A stretch of DNA of 64,000 nucleotides from Orientallactaga sibirica. Its lineage: Eukaryota > Chordata > Mammalia > Rodentia > Dipodidae. The notes beneath the pieces are model-generated. The model was not told the DNA's origin. It did not search any database and was given only the letters and a program-made list of their open reading frames with translations. Each line of letters starts with the position of its first letter. The stretch's first letter is position 1. Location: NCBI GenBank assembly GCA_036365145.1, contig JAEOAD010000055.1, positions 744,001 through 808,000 on the forward strand. The letters run 5' to 3'. Both the position numbers and the translations under genes were made by a program. Below, one piece after another: positions 9,172 to 18,446 of the stretch.

Positions 9172-9418
9172 GAGGCTAACGAGATGGCTTAGTAGTTAAG
9201 GGCACTTGCCTGTAAACCCTAACAACCCGAGTTTTATCCCCCAGTACCCACATAAAGCCAGACACAAAGTGGTGCATGCATCTGGAATGTGTTTGCAGTG
9301 GCTAGAGGCTCTGATGCACCCATTCTCTCTCTTTCTCTGCCCTTCTCTTTCTTTCTCTCTCTCTTCTCTCTCTGCTTGCAAATGAAATGAAATGAAAATA
9401 ATACTTTATTTTTAAAAA
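9172..9418 (+). mobile_element. B2-like SINE (second of three)
   Basis: Head 'ggctaacgagatggcttagt', then 'ctgcttgcaaatgaaatgaa' in the tail. It carries the 'ttgcaa' tail variant. Confidence 0.93.
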
Positions 9419-9419
9419 T

Positions 9420-9643
9420 AGGGGCTGGAGAGATGGCTCAGCAGTTAAGGCTCTTGCCCACAAAGCCAAAGGACCCAGGTTTGATTCCTCAGTACCCACA
9501 TAAGCCAGATGCACAAGGTGGCAAATGCATCTGGAGTTCGTTTGCTGTGGCTAGAAGCCCTGGCATGCTCATTCTCTATCTCCCTCTACCTCTTTCTCTC
9601 TCAATCTTAAATTAATTAATCAATTAATTATTTTTTTTAAATA
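9420..9643 (+). mobile_element. B2-like SINE (third of three)
   Basis: Head 'ggggctggagagatggctca'. The tail 'aaattaattaatcaattaat' is unusual because it is (AATT)-based rather than (AAAT)-based. Confidence 0.93.
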
Positions 9644-9649
9644 GAAGAG

Positions 9650-9786
9650 GGTCTGGCATGGTGGTGCATGTCCTTGATCCCAGCAATTGGGAGGCAGAGG
9701 TAGGAGGATCGCTGTGAGTTTTGAAGCCAGCCTGGGACTACATCCAGGTTAACCTGGGCTAGAGTGAGACCTTGCCTTGAAAGAAA
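9650..9786 (+). mobile_element. B1 SINE
   Basis: Sense B1, 'ggtctggcatggtggtgcat' to 'gagtgagaccttgccttgaa'. Confidence 0.88.
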
Positions 9787-9789
9787 AAA

Positions 9790-9920
9790 CAGAAGAGGGA
9801 CTAATTGGAAAGAAAGATGGGATTCAGTGGAGGGGGGGTAAGGGAGGGGACAAAGGAAGGTGGTGGGAGGGGATTATGATCAGGGTTTGGAGGTTGTCAA
9901 TAAAAAGTTTTTTTAAAAAT
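9790..9920 (+). mobile_element. L1 3' UTR fragment
   Basis: G-rich purine tract ('gatgggattcagtggagggg' onward), then 'ggattatgatcagggtttgg' and 'caataaaaagttttttt'. This matches the layout of a rodent L1 3' UTR: G-rich tract, short unique end, A-rich tail. It is a 5'-truncated insertion. Confidence 0.65.
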
Positions 9921-9984
9921 GTCATCATGAGAAGTGTCTCCAAAGTTAATTTGGTAGCCTCAGTGATTAACAGAGCTTCTGTTG

Positions 9985-10190
9985 GGGCTGGAGAGATGAC
10001 TTAGAGGTTAAGGCATTTGCCTATAAAGCCAAAGGCTCCCAGTTTAATTCTCCAGGACCCACATAAGCCAGATGCACAAGGGGGCGCATGCTTCTGGAAT
10101 TCATTTGCAGCAGCTGGAGGCCCTTATGTGCCCATTCTCTCTGTCTCTCTCTGTCTCTTTCTCTCTCATAAATAAATAAAATATTTTAAA
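9985..10190 (+). mobile_element. B2-like SINE
   Basis: Sense copy. It is preceded by 'agagcttctgttg' (9972-9984), which recurs at 10421-10433 and in altered form at 10597-10611. Its 'gcacaagggggcgcatg' is a near match to a CTCF core. Confidence 0.93.
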
Positions 10191-10201
10191 AGAGAGAGAG
10201 A

Positions 10202-10404
10202 GCCGGGTGTGGTGGTGCACGCCTTTAATCCCAGCACTCGGGAGGCAGAGGTAGGAGGATCGCTGAGAGTTCGAGGCCACCCTGAGACTACATAGTGAAT
10301 TCCAGGTCAGCCTGGACCAGAGTGAAACCCTACCTTGCAAAACCAAAAAATAAATAAATAAATAAGTAAATAAATAAATAAATATAAATAAATAAATAAA
10401 TAAA
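10202..10404 (+). mobile_element. B1 SINE with (AAAT)n tail
   Basis: Sense B1, 'gccgggtgtggtggtgcacg' to 'gaaaccctaccttgcaaaac', then about 70 bp of 'aaataaat' repeats. It appears to have inserted into the tail of the preceding B2-like copy. Confidence 0.93.
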
Positions 10405-10433
10405 AGAGAGAGAGAGAGAGAGAGCTTCTGTTG

Positions 10434-10592
10434 CTGGGCGTGGTGTCACATGCCTTTAATCCCAGCACTCAGGAGGCAGAGGGAGGAGAACCACTGTGAG
10501 TTCAAGGTCAGTTTGGGACTACTGAGAGAGTGCCAAGTCGGCCTGCCTGGGCTAGAATGAGACCTTGCCTTGAAAAATACCAAAAGCGAGAG
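10434..10592 (+). mobile_element. B1 SINE
   Basis: Sense B1 starting 'ctgggcgtggtgtcacatgc', flanked by the target sequence 'agagcttctgttg' (10421-10433) and 'agagcacttctgttg' (10597-10611). Confidence 0.9.
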
Positions 10593-10611
10593 ACAGAGAG
10601 CACTTCTGTTG

Positions 10612-10854
10612 TCATTGTCCAGAGGCATGAACTTGAACTTTTTTTTATTGTTTTTATGACTTTTAAGAAGTCAACATGAAAATAAATCTTTATTTTCAGT
10701 TATTACCCACCAATAAAAGTTAAAGTTCACAGTTTTAGCTCTTGATACAAAGTGAACTGGGAGGCAAATTGACACTCATCAGAGACACCTAATGGACCAA
10801 TTTTTCAGGTTTGGGCTACCTTGAAAGCTTGCAAAACAACAAATACTGTGTTGG
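10612..10854. other. Single-copy AT-rich DNA
   Basis: No recognised repeat. It holds 'aataaatctttattttcag' and 'ccaataaaagttaaagttca', AT-rich stretches that resemble poly(A) signals without gene context. Confidence 0.35.
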
Positions 10855-10932
10855 CCTTGAACTCTTGATCCTTCTGCCTCGGCCCCTGAAGTGTTAAAAT
10901 TAAAGATGTGAACCATGGTGGTACTTGGCAAA
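10855..10932 (-). mobile_element. Old B1-like remnant
   Basis: Antisense pattern 'ttggccttgaactcttgatc', 'ccttctgcctcggcccctga', 'aaaattaaagatgtgaacca'. Strongly diverged. Confidence 0.5.
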
Positions 10933-11320
10933 ATCCTGTGAGTCCCAATAATCCCCTAAACTGCTTGGGGGGAGGCCTTAGGAAGTGGGTTGGAGATCAT
11001 GGGTTTCAATTCTTCTCTGCTTAATACCCCCAAAGCCCCTGACAAAACCAGTGTCAAACATTCTACAGCGCCCTAGCACACCTGAGCCTTATAAAAACAA
11101 GTTCCTTGGGACCTTGGGATCATGCCCCCCAGCTGGAGGTCAGTACATGCGGGCCCCATGGCAGCCAAGAGTGCTGAGGTAGCAGAGCTTTTTCTGTATC
11201 TTATAGCAAAGAATGCCTGCATATAAGGCGCCATGTAGATCGTGCTTATACCCAATGGGTATAAATAAGATAAATCCTGTGGATGCCTAGAATCTACAGA
11301 TTTAGCCTTTCCTGACCATT
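10933..11320. other. Unassigned block, possibly LTR-like
   Basis: Begins 'tcctgtgagtcccaataatc' and contains 'agccttataaaaacaagttc', a TATA-like motif about 160 bp in, and 'gggtataaataagataaatc' near the end. These could be U3/R elements of a solitary LTR, but no matching ends or target duplication were found. Related sequence may resume at 12042. Confidence 0.3.
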
Positions 11321-11330
11321 ATGACTTGAT

Positions 11331-11855
11331 ATTTTTTTAACTATTATTTTTTTGTTGACACCTTCTATACTTACATACAAAAAACTTATGATATTTCCCT
11401 CCCCTCCCCCCATTCCACTTTAGAACTCCAGTCTCCATCATATCCCCTCCCTCTCTCCATTAGTCTCTTTTAATTTGATGTCATCATCTTTTTCTTCTAT
11501 TTTTTTAAATTTTTTTATTATTTTTTTATTTATTTTTGGAGAGAGGACAGAGAGACTGACAAGGGGTCAAGACAGATATCGAGGCCCAGTGTCTCTGTCT
11601 GGGCAGTTGCCCCCTTGTGGGCAAGTCACTGCATCCTTGGGACCTTTGGCATTCGTTCTTCCATTTCTATTCATCTCTCCAGCCCTTTTTCTTCTATTTT
11701 GAGGGTCCACAATGGTCCAAGGTCTGCCAATTTCTGTCTGGGGTTGCATTAGAGTCATACCCTTCCTTTGTCTTCCAGTGCCCCTCTTGGGCAATGGTCC
11801 CTGAGCCTTGGAAGGTATCCCTGTTTCAGTCAGCACTCCATGTTGCACTTTTGAT
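11331..11855 (-). mobile_element. L1 3' end, antisense, split by a SINE
   Basis: Antisense L1 3' UTR: C-rich tract ('ccctcccctccccccattcc'), 'gatgtcatcatctttttctt', then 'cagtgcccctcttgggcaat' and 'ggtccctgagccttgg'. 'atgacttgat' at 11321-11330 and 11854-11863 is the likely target-site duplication. Confidence 0.7.
11504..11684 (-). mobile_element. Divergent B2-like SINE inside the L1
   Basis: Flanked by the exact 16-base duplication 'ctttttcttctatttt' (11488-11503 and 11685-11700). It ends in 'catctctccagcc'. The body is unusual, with 'gcccccttgtgggcaagtca' related to the long CTCF-bearing subfamily. Confidence 0.82.
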
Positions 11856-11865
11856 GACTTGATCT

Positions 11866-12031
11866 TTTTGAGAGAGACAGAGAGAAAGAAGCAGATAGAG
11901 AGACAGAGAATGGGCACACCAGGGCCTCCAGCCACTACAAACTAACTCAATGCATGCGCCACCTTGTGTATCTGGCTAACATGGGTACTGGGAATTAAGC
12001 CTGAGTCCTTAAGCTGCACAGGCAAGTGCTC
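11866..12031 (-). mobile_element. B2-like SINE, head missing
   Basis: Antisense copy from 'tttgagagagacagagagaa' to 'gctgcacaggcaagtgct'. 'gacttgatct' flanks it (11856-11865 and 12032-12041), so it was 5' truncated at insertion. Confidence 0.9.
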
Positions 12032-12041
12032 GACTTGATCT

Positions 12042-12167
12042 TAGATCTGCTAGGGTTCCCTGTATCTTGTAAGCCCAGAGTCTATGGATTTAGCCACTCC
12101 CTTAAAGGCTATAATGCTGACCTCTTCCTACATTTTGCCTGGGAGATCAGCTACGTATTTAGCCTCT
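12042..12167. other. Continuation of the unassigned block
   Basis: 'gtctatggatttagccactc' resembles 'atctacagatttagcctttc' at about 11291. It could be the resumption or a duplicated part of the block interrupted by the L1. Weak evidence. Confidence 0.25.
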
Positions 12168-12180
12168 AAAAAGTACTGGT

Positions 12181-12459
12181 GGGGCTGGAGAGATGGCTTA
12201 GCGGTTAAGGCACCTGCCTGCTAAGCCTAAGAACCCAGTTGCAATCTCCAGGTCTCAAGTTTAGCAAGATGCAAAGTGACACAAGGGTGCAATGCCTCAC
12301 TTGACCACAAGGGGGCGCACACATCTGTATTTCGTTCACAGCAGCTGAGAGACTGCTGGCACGCCCATCTCTATCTGTCTTCCTCTCCTTCTCTGTCTGT
12401 CTCTCTCTGTGTCTCTCTCTCCAAAAATAAATAAAATAATTTTTTTAAAAAAATTTTTT
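12181..12459 (+). mobile_element. Long-form B2-like SINE with CTCF-type insert
   Basis: Sense copy with the standard head but a longer middle ('gatgcaaagtgacacaaggg', 'gcaatgcctcacttgacc') and end 'tctatctgtcttcctctcc'. Target-site duplication 'aaagtactggt' (12170-12180 and 12460-12470). Confidence 0.93.
12305..12319 (+). promoter_or_regulatory. CTCF-like motif in a SINE
   Basis: CCACAAGGGGGCGCA matches the CTCF core pattern CCANNAGGGGGCGC. It is carried by the long-form SINE. Binding in vivo is inferred only from the motif and from known CTCF sites in rodent B2 elements. Confidence 0.6.
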
Positions 12460-12470
12460 AAAGTACTGGT

Positions 12471-12621
12471 GAAATCTCTGGGGTTTGCAAGCACAATAGC
12501 ACTCAGGGTGAATTCCCCATTCAAATTTGTTGGCTACTTTGGTTAAAAGAACCATACTCTAACTTCCCACATGCAACGCAGAGACTAGAACTGTCTAAAG
12601 GTAAAACATCCTATTCCATCT
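12471..12621. other. Short single-copy segment
   Basis: No recognised feature between two SINE insertions. Confidence 0.35.
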
Positions 12622-12638
12622 AAAAAGTCAAACCAGAG

Positions 12639-12849
12639 GGCTGGAGAGATGGCTTAGCAGTTAAGGTGCAAAGCCTAAAGCCCGGTTCGATTATCCTGGT
12701 CCCCCTTAAGCCAGATGCATATGGTGGTGCATGCATCTGGAGTTCGTTTGCAGTGGCTACAGGCCCTGGCAAGTCCATTCTCACTCACTCACTCCCCCCC
12801 CCATCTCAAATAAAATAAAATAAAATATTTTTAAGAATTAAAATAAAAT
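12639..12849 (+). mobile_element. B2-like SINE, first of a same-target pair
   Basis: Sense copy with a short head deletion ('ttaaggtgcaaagcctaaag'). It is preceded by 'aaaaagtcaaaccagag' (12622-12638), which recurs as 'aaaaagtcagaccagag' (12850-12866). Confidence 0.93.
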
Positions 12850-12866
12850 AAAAAGTCAGACCAGAG

Positions 12867-13048
12867 AGCTGGAGAAATGGCTTAGTGGTTAAGGTGCTTG
12901 CCTGAAAAGCCTAAGGACCAGTGTTCAATTCCCCTGTACCCACGTAAAGCCAGATGCACAAGGTGGCGCATGCATAGAGTACGTCTGCAGTGACTAAAGG
13001 CCCTGGTGCACCCCTTCTCTCTCCCTCCCTCTCTCTTTCTCTCTCAAA

Positions 13049-13080
<32 letters not shown>
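12867..13080 (+). mobile_element. B2-like SINE, second of a same-target pair
   Basis: Sense copy inserted at the duplicated target. A third degenerate target copy, 'aacaagtcagaccatc', follows at 13081. Confidence 0.93.
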
Positions 13081-13096
13081 AACAAGTCAGACCATC

Positions 13097-13494
13097 AGGC
13101 AGGTGGCAGTCATTAGCAAGGATCTCTAACCCTGCTTCTGCTGGTGGTGCAGGGTCACTATGGTCACAGCCACACACTGTCTTTGCCTGCTGGGTCTGGC
13201 TGCTGTGCCAAAACCTTCCACCAGCTACACACTCAGTCCCAGCTAGGGTTTGGGTGGCTGCAGTTACTTGAATCTGCATGGGCCTCTCAGGTCTAGTCAT
13301 CTCAAAGCACCCATTAGCATTTAAAACTCAGCCACAGAGAACAAGCACCTATCATGACAAGCTCAGTCAAGTTCCACAAAACACAAGCGTATACATTTTG
13401 CTATTGGCTTTACAAGCAGGCTGAAAGAGAAAACAGAAAGCTTAATATGTGTCTCCCACAGAAATTTCCAAAACTACCATCTACCTAGTCTTTT
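13097..13494. other. Single-copy DNA, no gene seen
   Basis: No repeat family recognised. The minus-strand frame that starts in this block reads on into the SINE at 12867 and is not credible as a gene. Confidence 0.4.
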
Positions 13495-13499
13495 TTTTT

Positions 13500-13698
13500 T
13501 TTTTAATGTATTTATTTATTTGAGAGAAAGAAGCAGATAGAGACAGAATGCGTCCACCAGGGCCTCCAGCCACTGCAAATGAACTCCAGACACATGTGCC
13601 ACCTTGTGCATCTGGCTTATATGGGTACTGGGGAATTGAACCTGGGTCCTTAGGCTTCTCAGGCAGGTGCCTTAACCACTAAGTCATCTCTCCAGCCC
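13500..13698 (-). mobile_element. B2-like SINE
   Basis: Antisense copy, 'tttatttatttgagagaaag' to 'agtcatctctccagcccc'. The flanks 'ccatctacctag' and 'catctatctac' look like a decayed target duplication. Confidence 0.93.
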
Positions 13699-14021
13699 CA
13701 TCTATCTACTCTTAAATGAGCCCAGTTCCCAAGTGGAGGAGAGTTGTAGAGAAGGAAAAAAAAGAACTGGAAAGAGAACAGACCATACCTCTTACCAGTA
13801 GCTGAGGAAGGCAGGAAGCAGAAAAACACCTCCCCTCTCATTTCCCTGCCAGTGCACCAGGAGTGATATGGGAACTGAGCGAAACAAAGCCATGTTCCCC
13901 ATCAGTATGATACAGAAACTTGAGGTGTCTTTGAAAGCACTTGATCCTTTCTCGGCTCTTGGTTGGTCTGTAACCCAGCAGTGAAAGTGCTGGACTTCAC
14001 AGTCACACAAAACTTCCTCTG
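13699..14021. other. Single-copy DNA
   Basis: About 320 bp with no recognised repeat, exon or RNA feature. Confidence 0.4.
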
Positions 14022-14162
14022 AGAAGCCGGGTGTGGTGGCCCATGTCTTTAATCTTAGCACTCGGAAGACTGAGGTAGGAGGATCGCCATGAGTCTGAAG
14101 CCAGCCTGGAGCAACAGAGTGAGTTCTAGGTCAGCTTGGGCTGCCGTGAGATCTTGCCTCAA
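14022..14162 (+). mobile_element. B1 SINE
   Basis: Sense B1, 'aagccgggtgtggtggccca' to 'gtgagatcttgcctcaaga'. It carries several substitutions. Confidence 0.88.
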
Positions 14163-14225
14163 GAACCCCTTCCCCCAAAAACTTCCACAAAGTCAGTGGT
14201 CTTATGAATTAAAATAATTAAAATT

Positions 14226-14430
14226 GGGTTGGAGAGATGGCTTAGCAGTTAAGGCACTTGCCTGCGAAGCCTAAGGACCCATGTTTGACTCTCCAGGTCC
14301 CATGTAAGACAGACCCACAAAGTGCACAAAGGTCACACATGCCCACAGGGTGGCAGATGTTTGGAGTTTGATTGCAGTGGCTGGAGGCCCCAGCATGCCA
14401 ATTCTCTCTCTCCCTCTCTTGCATAAAAAA
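14226..14430 (+). mobile_element. B2-like SINE, intermediate form
   Basis: Sense copy with an extra middle segment ('cacaaaggtcacacatgccc', 'acagggtggcagatgtttgg') and 'ccaattctctctctccctc'. This places it in the intermediate subfamily also seen at 17014, 48754 and 50073. Confidence 0.9.
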
Positions 14431-14439
14431 AAAAAAAAG

Positions 14440-14590
14440 AGCCAGGTGTGGTGGCGCATGCCTTTAATCCCAGCACTCAGGAGGCAGAGGTAGGAGGATC
14501 GCTATGAGTTCGAGGCCACCCTGAGACTACATAGTGAATTCCAGATCAGCCTGAGCTAGAGTGAGACCCTACCTTGAAAAACCAAAACAA
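14440..14590 (+). mobile_element. B1 SINE
   Basis: Sense B1 from 'agccaggtgtggtggcgcat' to 'gaccctaccttgaaaaacc'. Confidence 0.94.
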
Positions 14591-14597
14591 AAAGGGG

Positions 14598-14740
14598 GGG
14601 CAGGCATGGTGACACACACACCTTTAATCCCAGCACTCAGGAGGCAGAGGTAGGACGATCGTCATGAGTTCGAAGCCACTCTGAAACTTCATAGTGAATT
14701 CCAGGTCAGCCTGGGATAGAGTGACACCCTACCTCAGAGG
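14598..14740 (+). mobile_element. B1 SINE
   Basis: Sense B1 adjacent to the previous one, 'caggcatggtgacacacaca' to 'gacaccctacctcagag'. It differs by several bases, so it is an independent insertion. Confidence 0.92.
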
Positions 14741-14842
14741 GTAAAGTTTAAAGAGATTTTAATAGAACTTAAGAGAAGGAAGGAAGACAAACACTCTTGT
14801 GCAGCAGGAGGGGTGTTTCCCAAAAAGGCAAAGCCTCCGTTT

Positions 14843-15019
14843 TGGTTTTTTGAGATAGGGTCACATGTAACCCAGGATGCTCTCTCCCTCTCAATTGCTA
14901 GGATTGCTGGTGAGTGCCTCCATGCCCAGTTTATTTTGTGCTGGGGAGCAAACCCAAGGCTTTATGCATGCCAGGCATATGACCCTAACCTCTTTTTTTT
15001 TTGAGACTGAGTCTCATGT
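14843..15019 (-). mobile_element. B4-like SINE remnant
   Basis: An antisense B1-type piece ('tgagatagggtcacatgtaa', 'cctccatgcccagtttattt') is followed by an ID-like tRNA piece ('ggggagcaaacccaaggctt', 'tatgcatgccaggcata'). A short T-run plus 'gagactgagtctcatg' closes the block. Confidence 0.6.
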
Positions 15020-15125
15020 TGAGAGGGAGTCAGGTAGCTCTTTTAGGCAGATAGCGTTGACTGGGCCCCTGAAAGCAAGAAACAGGAAAGTCCTTGAACA
15101 GAAAGAAAAAAAGGGAGGCAAAAAG
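15020..15125 (+). mobile_element. LTR head-like fragment
   Basis: Starts 'tgagagggagtcaggta' and continues 'gggcccctgaaagcaagaaa', the same features as the first about 65 bp of the LTR at 18447. It is probably a broken related LTR, cut off by a SINE. Similarity ends near 15090. Confidence 0.5.
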
Positions 15126-15134
15126 AACAGAAAT

Positions 15135-15362
15135 GGCACTGGAGAGATGGCTTAGTGGTTAAGGTACATGCCTGTGAAGCCTAAGGACTCCAGTTCAATT
15201 CTCCAGGTCCCATGTAAACCAGATGCACATAGTGTCACATGTGTCTGGTGTTCGTTTGCAATGGCTGAAGGCCCTGGCGTGCCCATTCTCACTCTTTCTC
15301 TCTCTCTCTTTCTCTCTCTCTTTCTCCCTCTTTCAAATAAATAAGTAAATATAATTGAAAAA
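15135..15362 (+). mobile_element. B2-like SINE
   Basis: Sense copy from 'actggagagatggcttagtg' to 'aaataaataagtaaatataa'. Flanks 'agaacagaaa' and 'ggaacagaaa' are the likely target duplication. Confidence 0.92.
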
Positions 15363-15511
15363 TAGGAACAGAAAGACAGATAGGAAAAGAGAAAAATCAG
15401 GATAAATATTGCCAGATCATAGTGGTGGTGAAGATCTCTCAGGGAAGGGCCCTCCATTAGAACATTTAAATGGATAAAATCTAAAATATATCTACTTGAG
15501 GTCAAGGGGGT

Positions 15512-15691
15512 TTTGTTGTTGTTGTTGTTGTTGTTGTTGTTTTGTTTTGTTTTCCAGGGTAGGGCCTCACTCTAGCTCAGGCTGGTCTGGAATTCACTCT
15601 GTAGTCTCAGGGATGCCTTGAACTCATGGTGATTCTCCTATCTCTGCCTCCCAAGTGCTGGATTAAAGGCATGCGCCACCATGCCTGGCTA
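15512..15691 (-). mobile_element. B1 SINE with (TTG)n tail
   Basis: Antisense B1 with a (GTT)n plus TTTTG tail and complete body ending 'gcgccaccatgcctggct'. Confidence 0.93.
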
Positions 15692-16012
15692 CTTTATGTT
15701 AATAAATATTTCTAATGTACATAAGATTAATTGTTATCCAAGATTAAGCTAAAAACATTGATTGTCAAATAGCGTTTTCTCTTTCAAAACAGATTTGTCA
15801 AGGGTTATATTAGAGCTCATCTGTTTTGGCTCAACAATAATCAGATTCTATTCTATTATGTGTAATCAAATAGTTTAAATCAAGATTCTGGTTAAATGAC
15901 TGCCTCATTTCTGATAGCTCCAGTTCATTACATATGAGTCAGTTAACTCTTAAAGCATGTTCCCTTCTTTTGGGTACAGCCTCATACTCAAACAATGGTC
16001 TCCATCTGAGAA
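15692..16012. other. AT-rich block, possible retroviral interior
   Basis: Not recognised at sequence level. It lies between the LTR head-like fragment and the LTR at 18447 and, with 16250-16650 and 17262-18446, could be decayed proviral interior. No reading frame worth proposing as gag, pol or env is preserved. Confidence 0.25.
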
Positions 16013-16017
16013 AAATA

Positions 16018-16213
16018 TTTTTTTTTCTTTTTCTAAATATTTTATTTATTTACTTGAGAGACACAGAAAGAAAGAGACAGAGAATGGGCACGCCAGGGCC
16101 TCTAGCCATTGCAAACAAATTCCAGATACATGTGCCACCTTGTGCATCTGTCTTACATGGGTTCTGGGGAATCAAACCTGGGTGCTTTGGCTTTGCATGC
16201 AAGTGCTTTAACC
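16018..16213 (-). mobile_element. B2-like SINE
   Basis: Antisense copy, 'atttatttacttgagagaca' to 'agccacctctccagcc', flanked by 'gagaaaaata' on both sides. Confidence 0.92.
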
Positions 16214-16648
16214 ACTAAGCCACCTCTCCAGCCAGAGAAAAATAATTTCAATCTCTGAGGTTTTGTTTCCAAGGTTCCCTGGGTAATTGGTACCCACACA
16301 GATATCTAGACTAATCAAAGATGTTTTCAAACACAAGTGCCAAGACTTTACACTAGCTTACTGAGTTGTTTTTCTTTTTCCCCTGAGTTTATAGGTCAAA
16401 CTAATTGGTTTGGATTTCTTGATAAAAATATTGTTTTCAGGACCAATAACAGATTCTGTCTGTATTTATACTTATTACATATTTCAAGGATAAGACGTGC
16501 CTACTTTCTATGCTTCAGATATGGCCTGTGCCACAGGACAACTAAACTTAAAGAGAGGACAAAATGACTTTAAGCTGTTGTGCCATTCTTTAACTAGATC
16601 TGTTTCAGGAATTAAATGTGCTCTGTATGTACACACATCAAGGTTGGT
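16214..16648. other. AT-rich block, possible retroviral interior
   Basis: About 430 bp not matching any SINE or L1 I recognise. See the entry for 15692-16012; assignment to the provirus rests on position only. The longest frame is 76 codons and unassigned. Confidence 0.25.
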
Positions 16649-16649
16649 G

Positions 16650-16804
16650 TAATTTCCTTTTTTTTTTTTAAGTAGGGTCTTGCTGTAGCTCAGGCTGACC
16701 TGGAATTCACTATGTAGTCTCAGGGTGGCCTCGAACTCACAGTGATCCTCCTACCTCTGCCTCCCAAGTGCTGGGATTAAAGGCGTGCGCCACCACGCCC
16801 AGCA
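16650..16804 (-). mobile_element. B1 SINE
   Basis: Antisense B1 with a T10 tail, 'taagtagggtcttgctgtag' to 'gcgccaccacgcccagc'. Few differences from consensus, so it is young. Confidence 0.94.
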
Positions 16805-17013
16805 GTAAAACTTCCTTTCTAAGTGTTCTGATAACCTACGTAGAAGCCAAAGCCTATTGGATTCACCAGAACTAAAAAGGCCAATATTTTGGCCCCTGCT
16901 CCCAGGTCATGAGGCTACTGGAGATGATGGGACACTTCTACACTGCCCCCCTTGCAAGTCACCTGTCTTCCTGATCAGGGAAGGCACAGAGACTCAGAGA
17001 AAAAAAAAAAAAT

Positions 17014-17250
17014 CAGGGGCTGGAGAGATGGCTTAGCGGTTAAGGTACTTGCCTGCAAAGCCCAAGAACCCACGTTTGACTCTTCAGATCCCATGTAAGC
17101 CAGACGCAAGCCCACCCGCAAGGTTACACATGCATACAAGATGGTGCATGTGTCTGGAGTTTGATTGCAGTGGCTGAAGGCCCTGGTGTGCCAATTCTCT
17201 CTCTATTGCTCTCACTCTCACTCATTCAAAAATACAAAAAAAAAAAAAAA
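17014..17250 (+). mobile_element. B2-like SINE, intermediate form
   Basis: Sense copy with the extra middle 'aagcccacccgcaaggttac', 'atgcatacaagatggtgcat'. The CTCF-like core is degraded here. Flanked by 'aaaaaaaaatcag' on both sides. Confidence 0.92.
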
Positions 17251-17261
17251 TCAGTGTGCAG

Positions 17262-18446
17262 TCTGAAACAGCAGAGTCACAATTGAGGGAAAATCAGTCC
17301 CCCTGGCTTCCCGAAGAAGCTAAAACTACTTGACCAGCTCAGCCCTGACTCATCCTAATGACAAAACCAGTACTGGGGAATCCATATTGCTCCTCTCAGG
17401 TCCCTAGACTCTCATTTAGAGAGCCACTAATGACCTCCAAAATTAATCCCTGATTAAGTTTTGGCTGTGTGCTTGGTCTTAAACACTCATGGAGAAATGT
17501 ATAACCAAATATGAAGGGATGCCTCAAATATTATACGAATGGCCTATTAAGTATCACAACAAGAGCTTTCCAAAGGGGGAAGCCAACAAGGCCTTAAGGC
17601 ATGTTGGTCCCCTCTCTAATAGTTCTAACTCTACAATAAGGAAAAACAACCATAGATGTCATAATGTTTATTTTCAAGTCTAAAGTATATGCATGGATGA
17701 CTCTGACCAAGGCTTACTTAGTTCAAAAGACTTCCTTATACTGGAACAATGGTGAGTCGCTTCTAACTTGTGTCAGAACATCATTATACTCCAACCATAA
17801 GAATGGTTTGCTTCTAAATAAGTCCTGAGGCCAAAAGTACACTGGGCAGCCCCTAATGACACCCATTGACTCTATGGTACCAACCTTTGGCCCTGGCTAC
17901 CCCCAGGACAGATTTTAAAAGGTACCCTCTGGGATGCTATTGTACAAAATATGGTATATTTGCCATTATCAAGGATAAATGATGCGATAAATCTGCTAAT
18001 ATCTCATTTGTTTTACAGGCCATACAAAAACAGATTCAGACCATGTCAGACACTACTGTGCCATTCGATAAACAGTTCTGGGGGGAAAATCTCAATCAGT
18101 TCACGTTCAGATGGTCCTGAGACAATCCAACTCCATCTCCCTGGGTTCCAAGGCCTAGAAGTCTGAAGAATGGAAACCCTAAAGGTGACCAGTTTACTGT
18201 GCGCCCACTTCCCCTTAACTCCTTGCTTGCATTCTTCCTCCCCAACATTTTCCTGCACTCCATCTTCCTGCACTCCATCAGTACACTTTCGGGGTCCTTT
18301 AGAATAGTTCCCCTCTCTGGGAGATACTCTTTAAGTGTCCTGCCATAGTTCATATTTCAACACCCCCGCTCAGCCAAAAGTAGTTCAAGATGTGATGTCA
18401 TCATCCTAACCGCAGTTAGAGTATCTTCTCAAGAGAGCGGGGAATG
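17262..18446 (+). mobile_element. Probable endogenous retrovirus interior remnant
   Basis: About 1.2 kb of non-SINE sequence leading directly into the LTR at 18447. The last bases before it ('aagagagcgggga') form a purine run in the place of a polypurine tract, as in gammaretrovirus-type elements. Frames are shorter than 80 codons and interrupted, so nothing here could be translated as an intact viral protein. The family assignment is inference. Confidence 0.45.

Noticed and set aside
12181..12260. tRNA-like start of the B2-like SINEs as functional tRNA genes
   Set aside because: All have the SINE body, CT stretch and A-tail, and none has a matching acceptor stem.
17489..18166. Small frames in the probable retroviral interior as gag, pol or env genes
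   Set aside because: They are under 80 codons, unconnected, and show no retroviral motif that I can defend.
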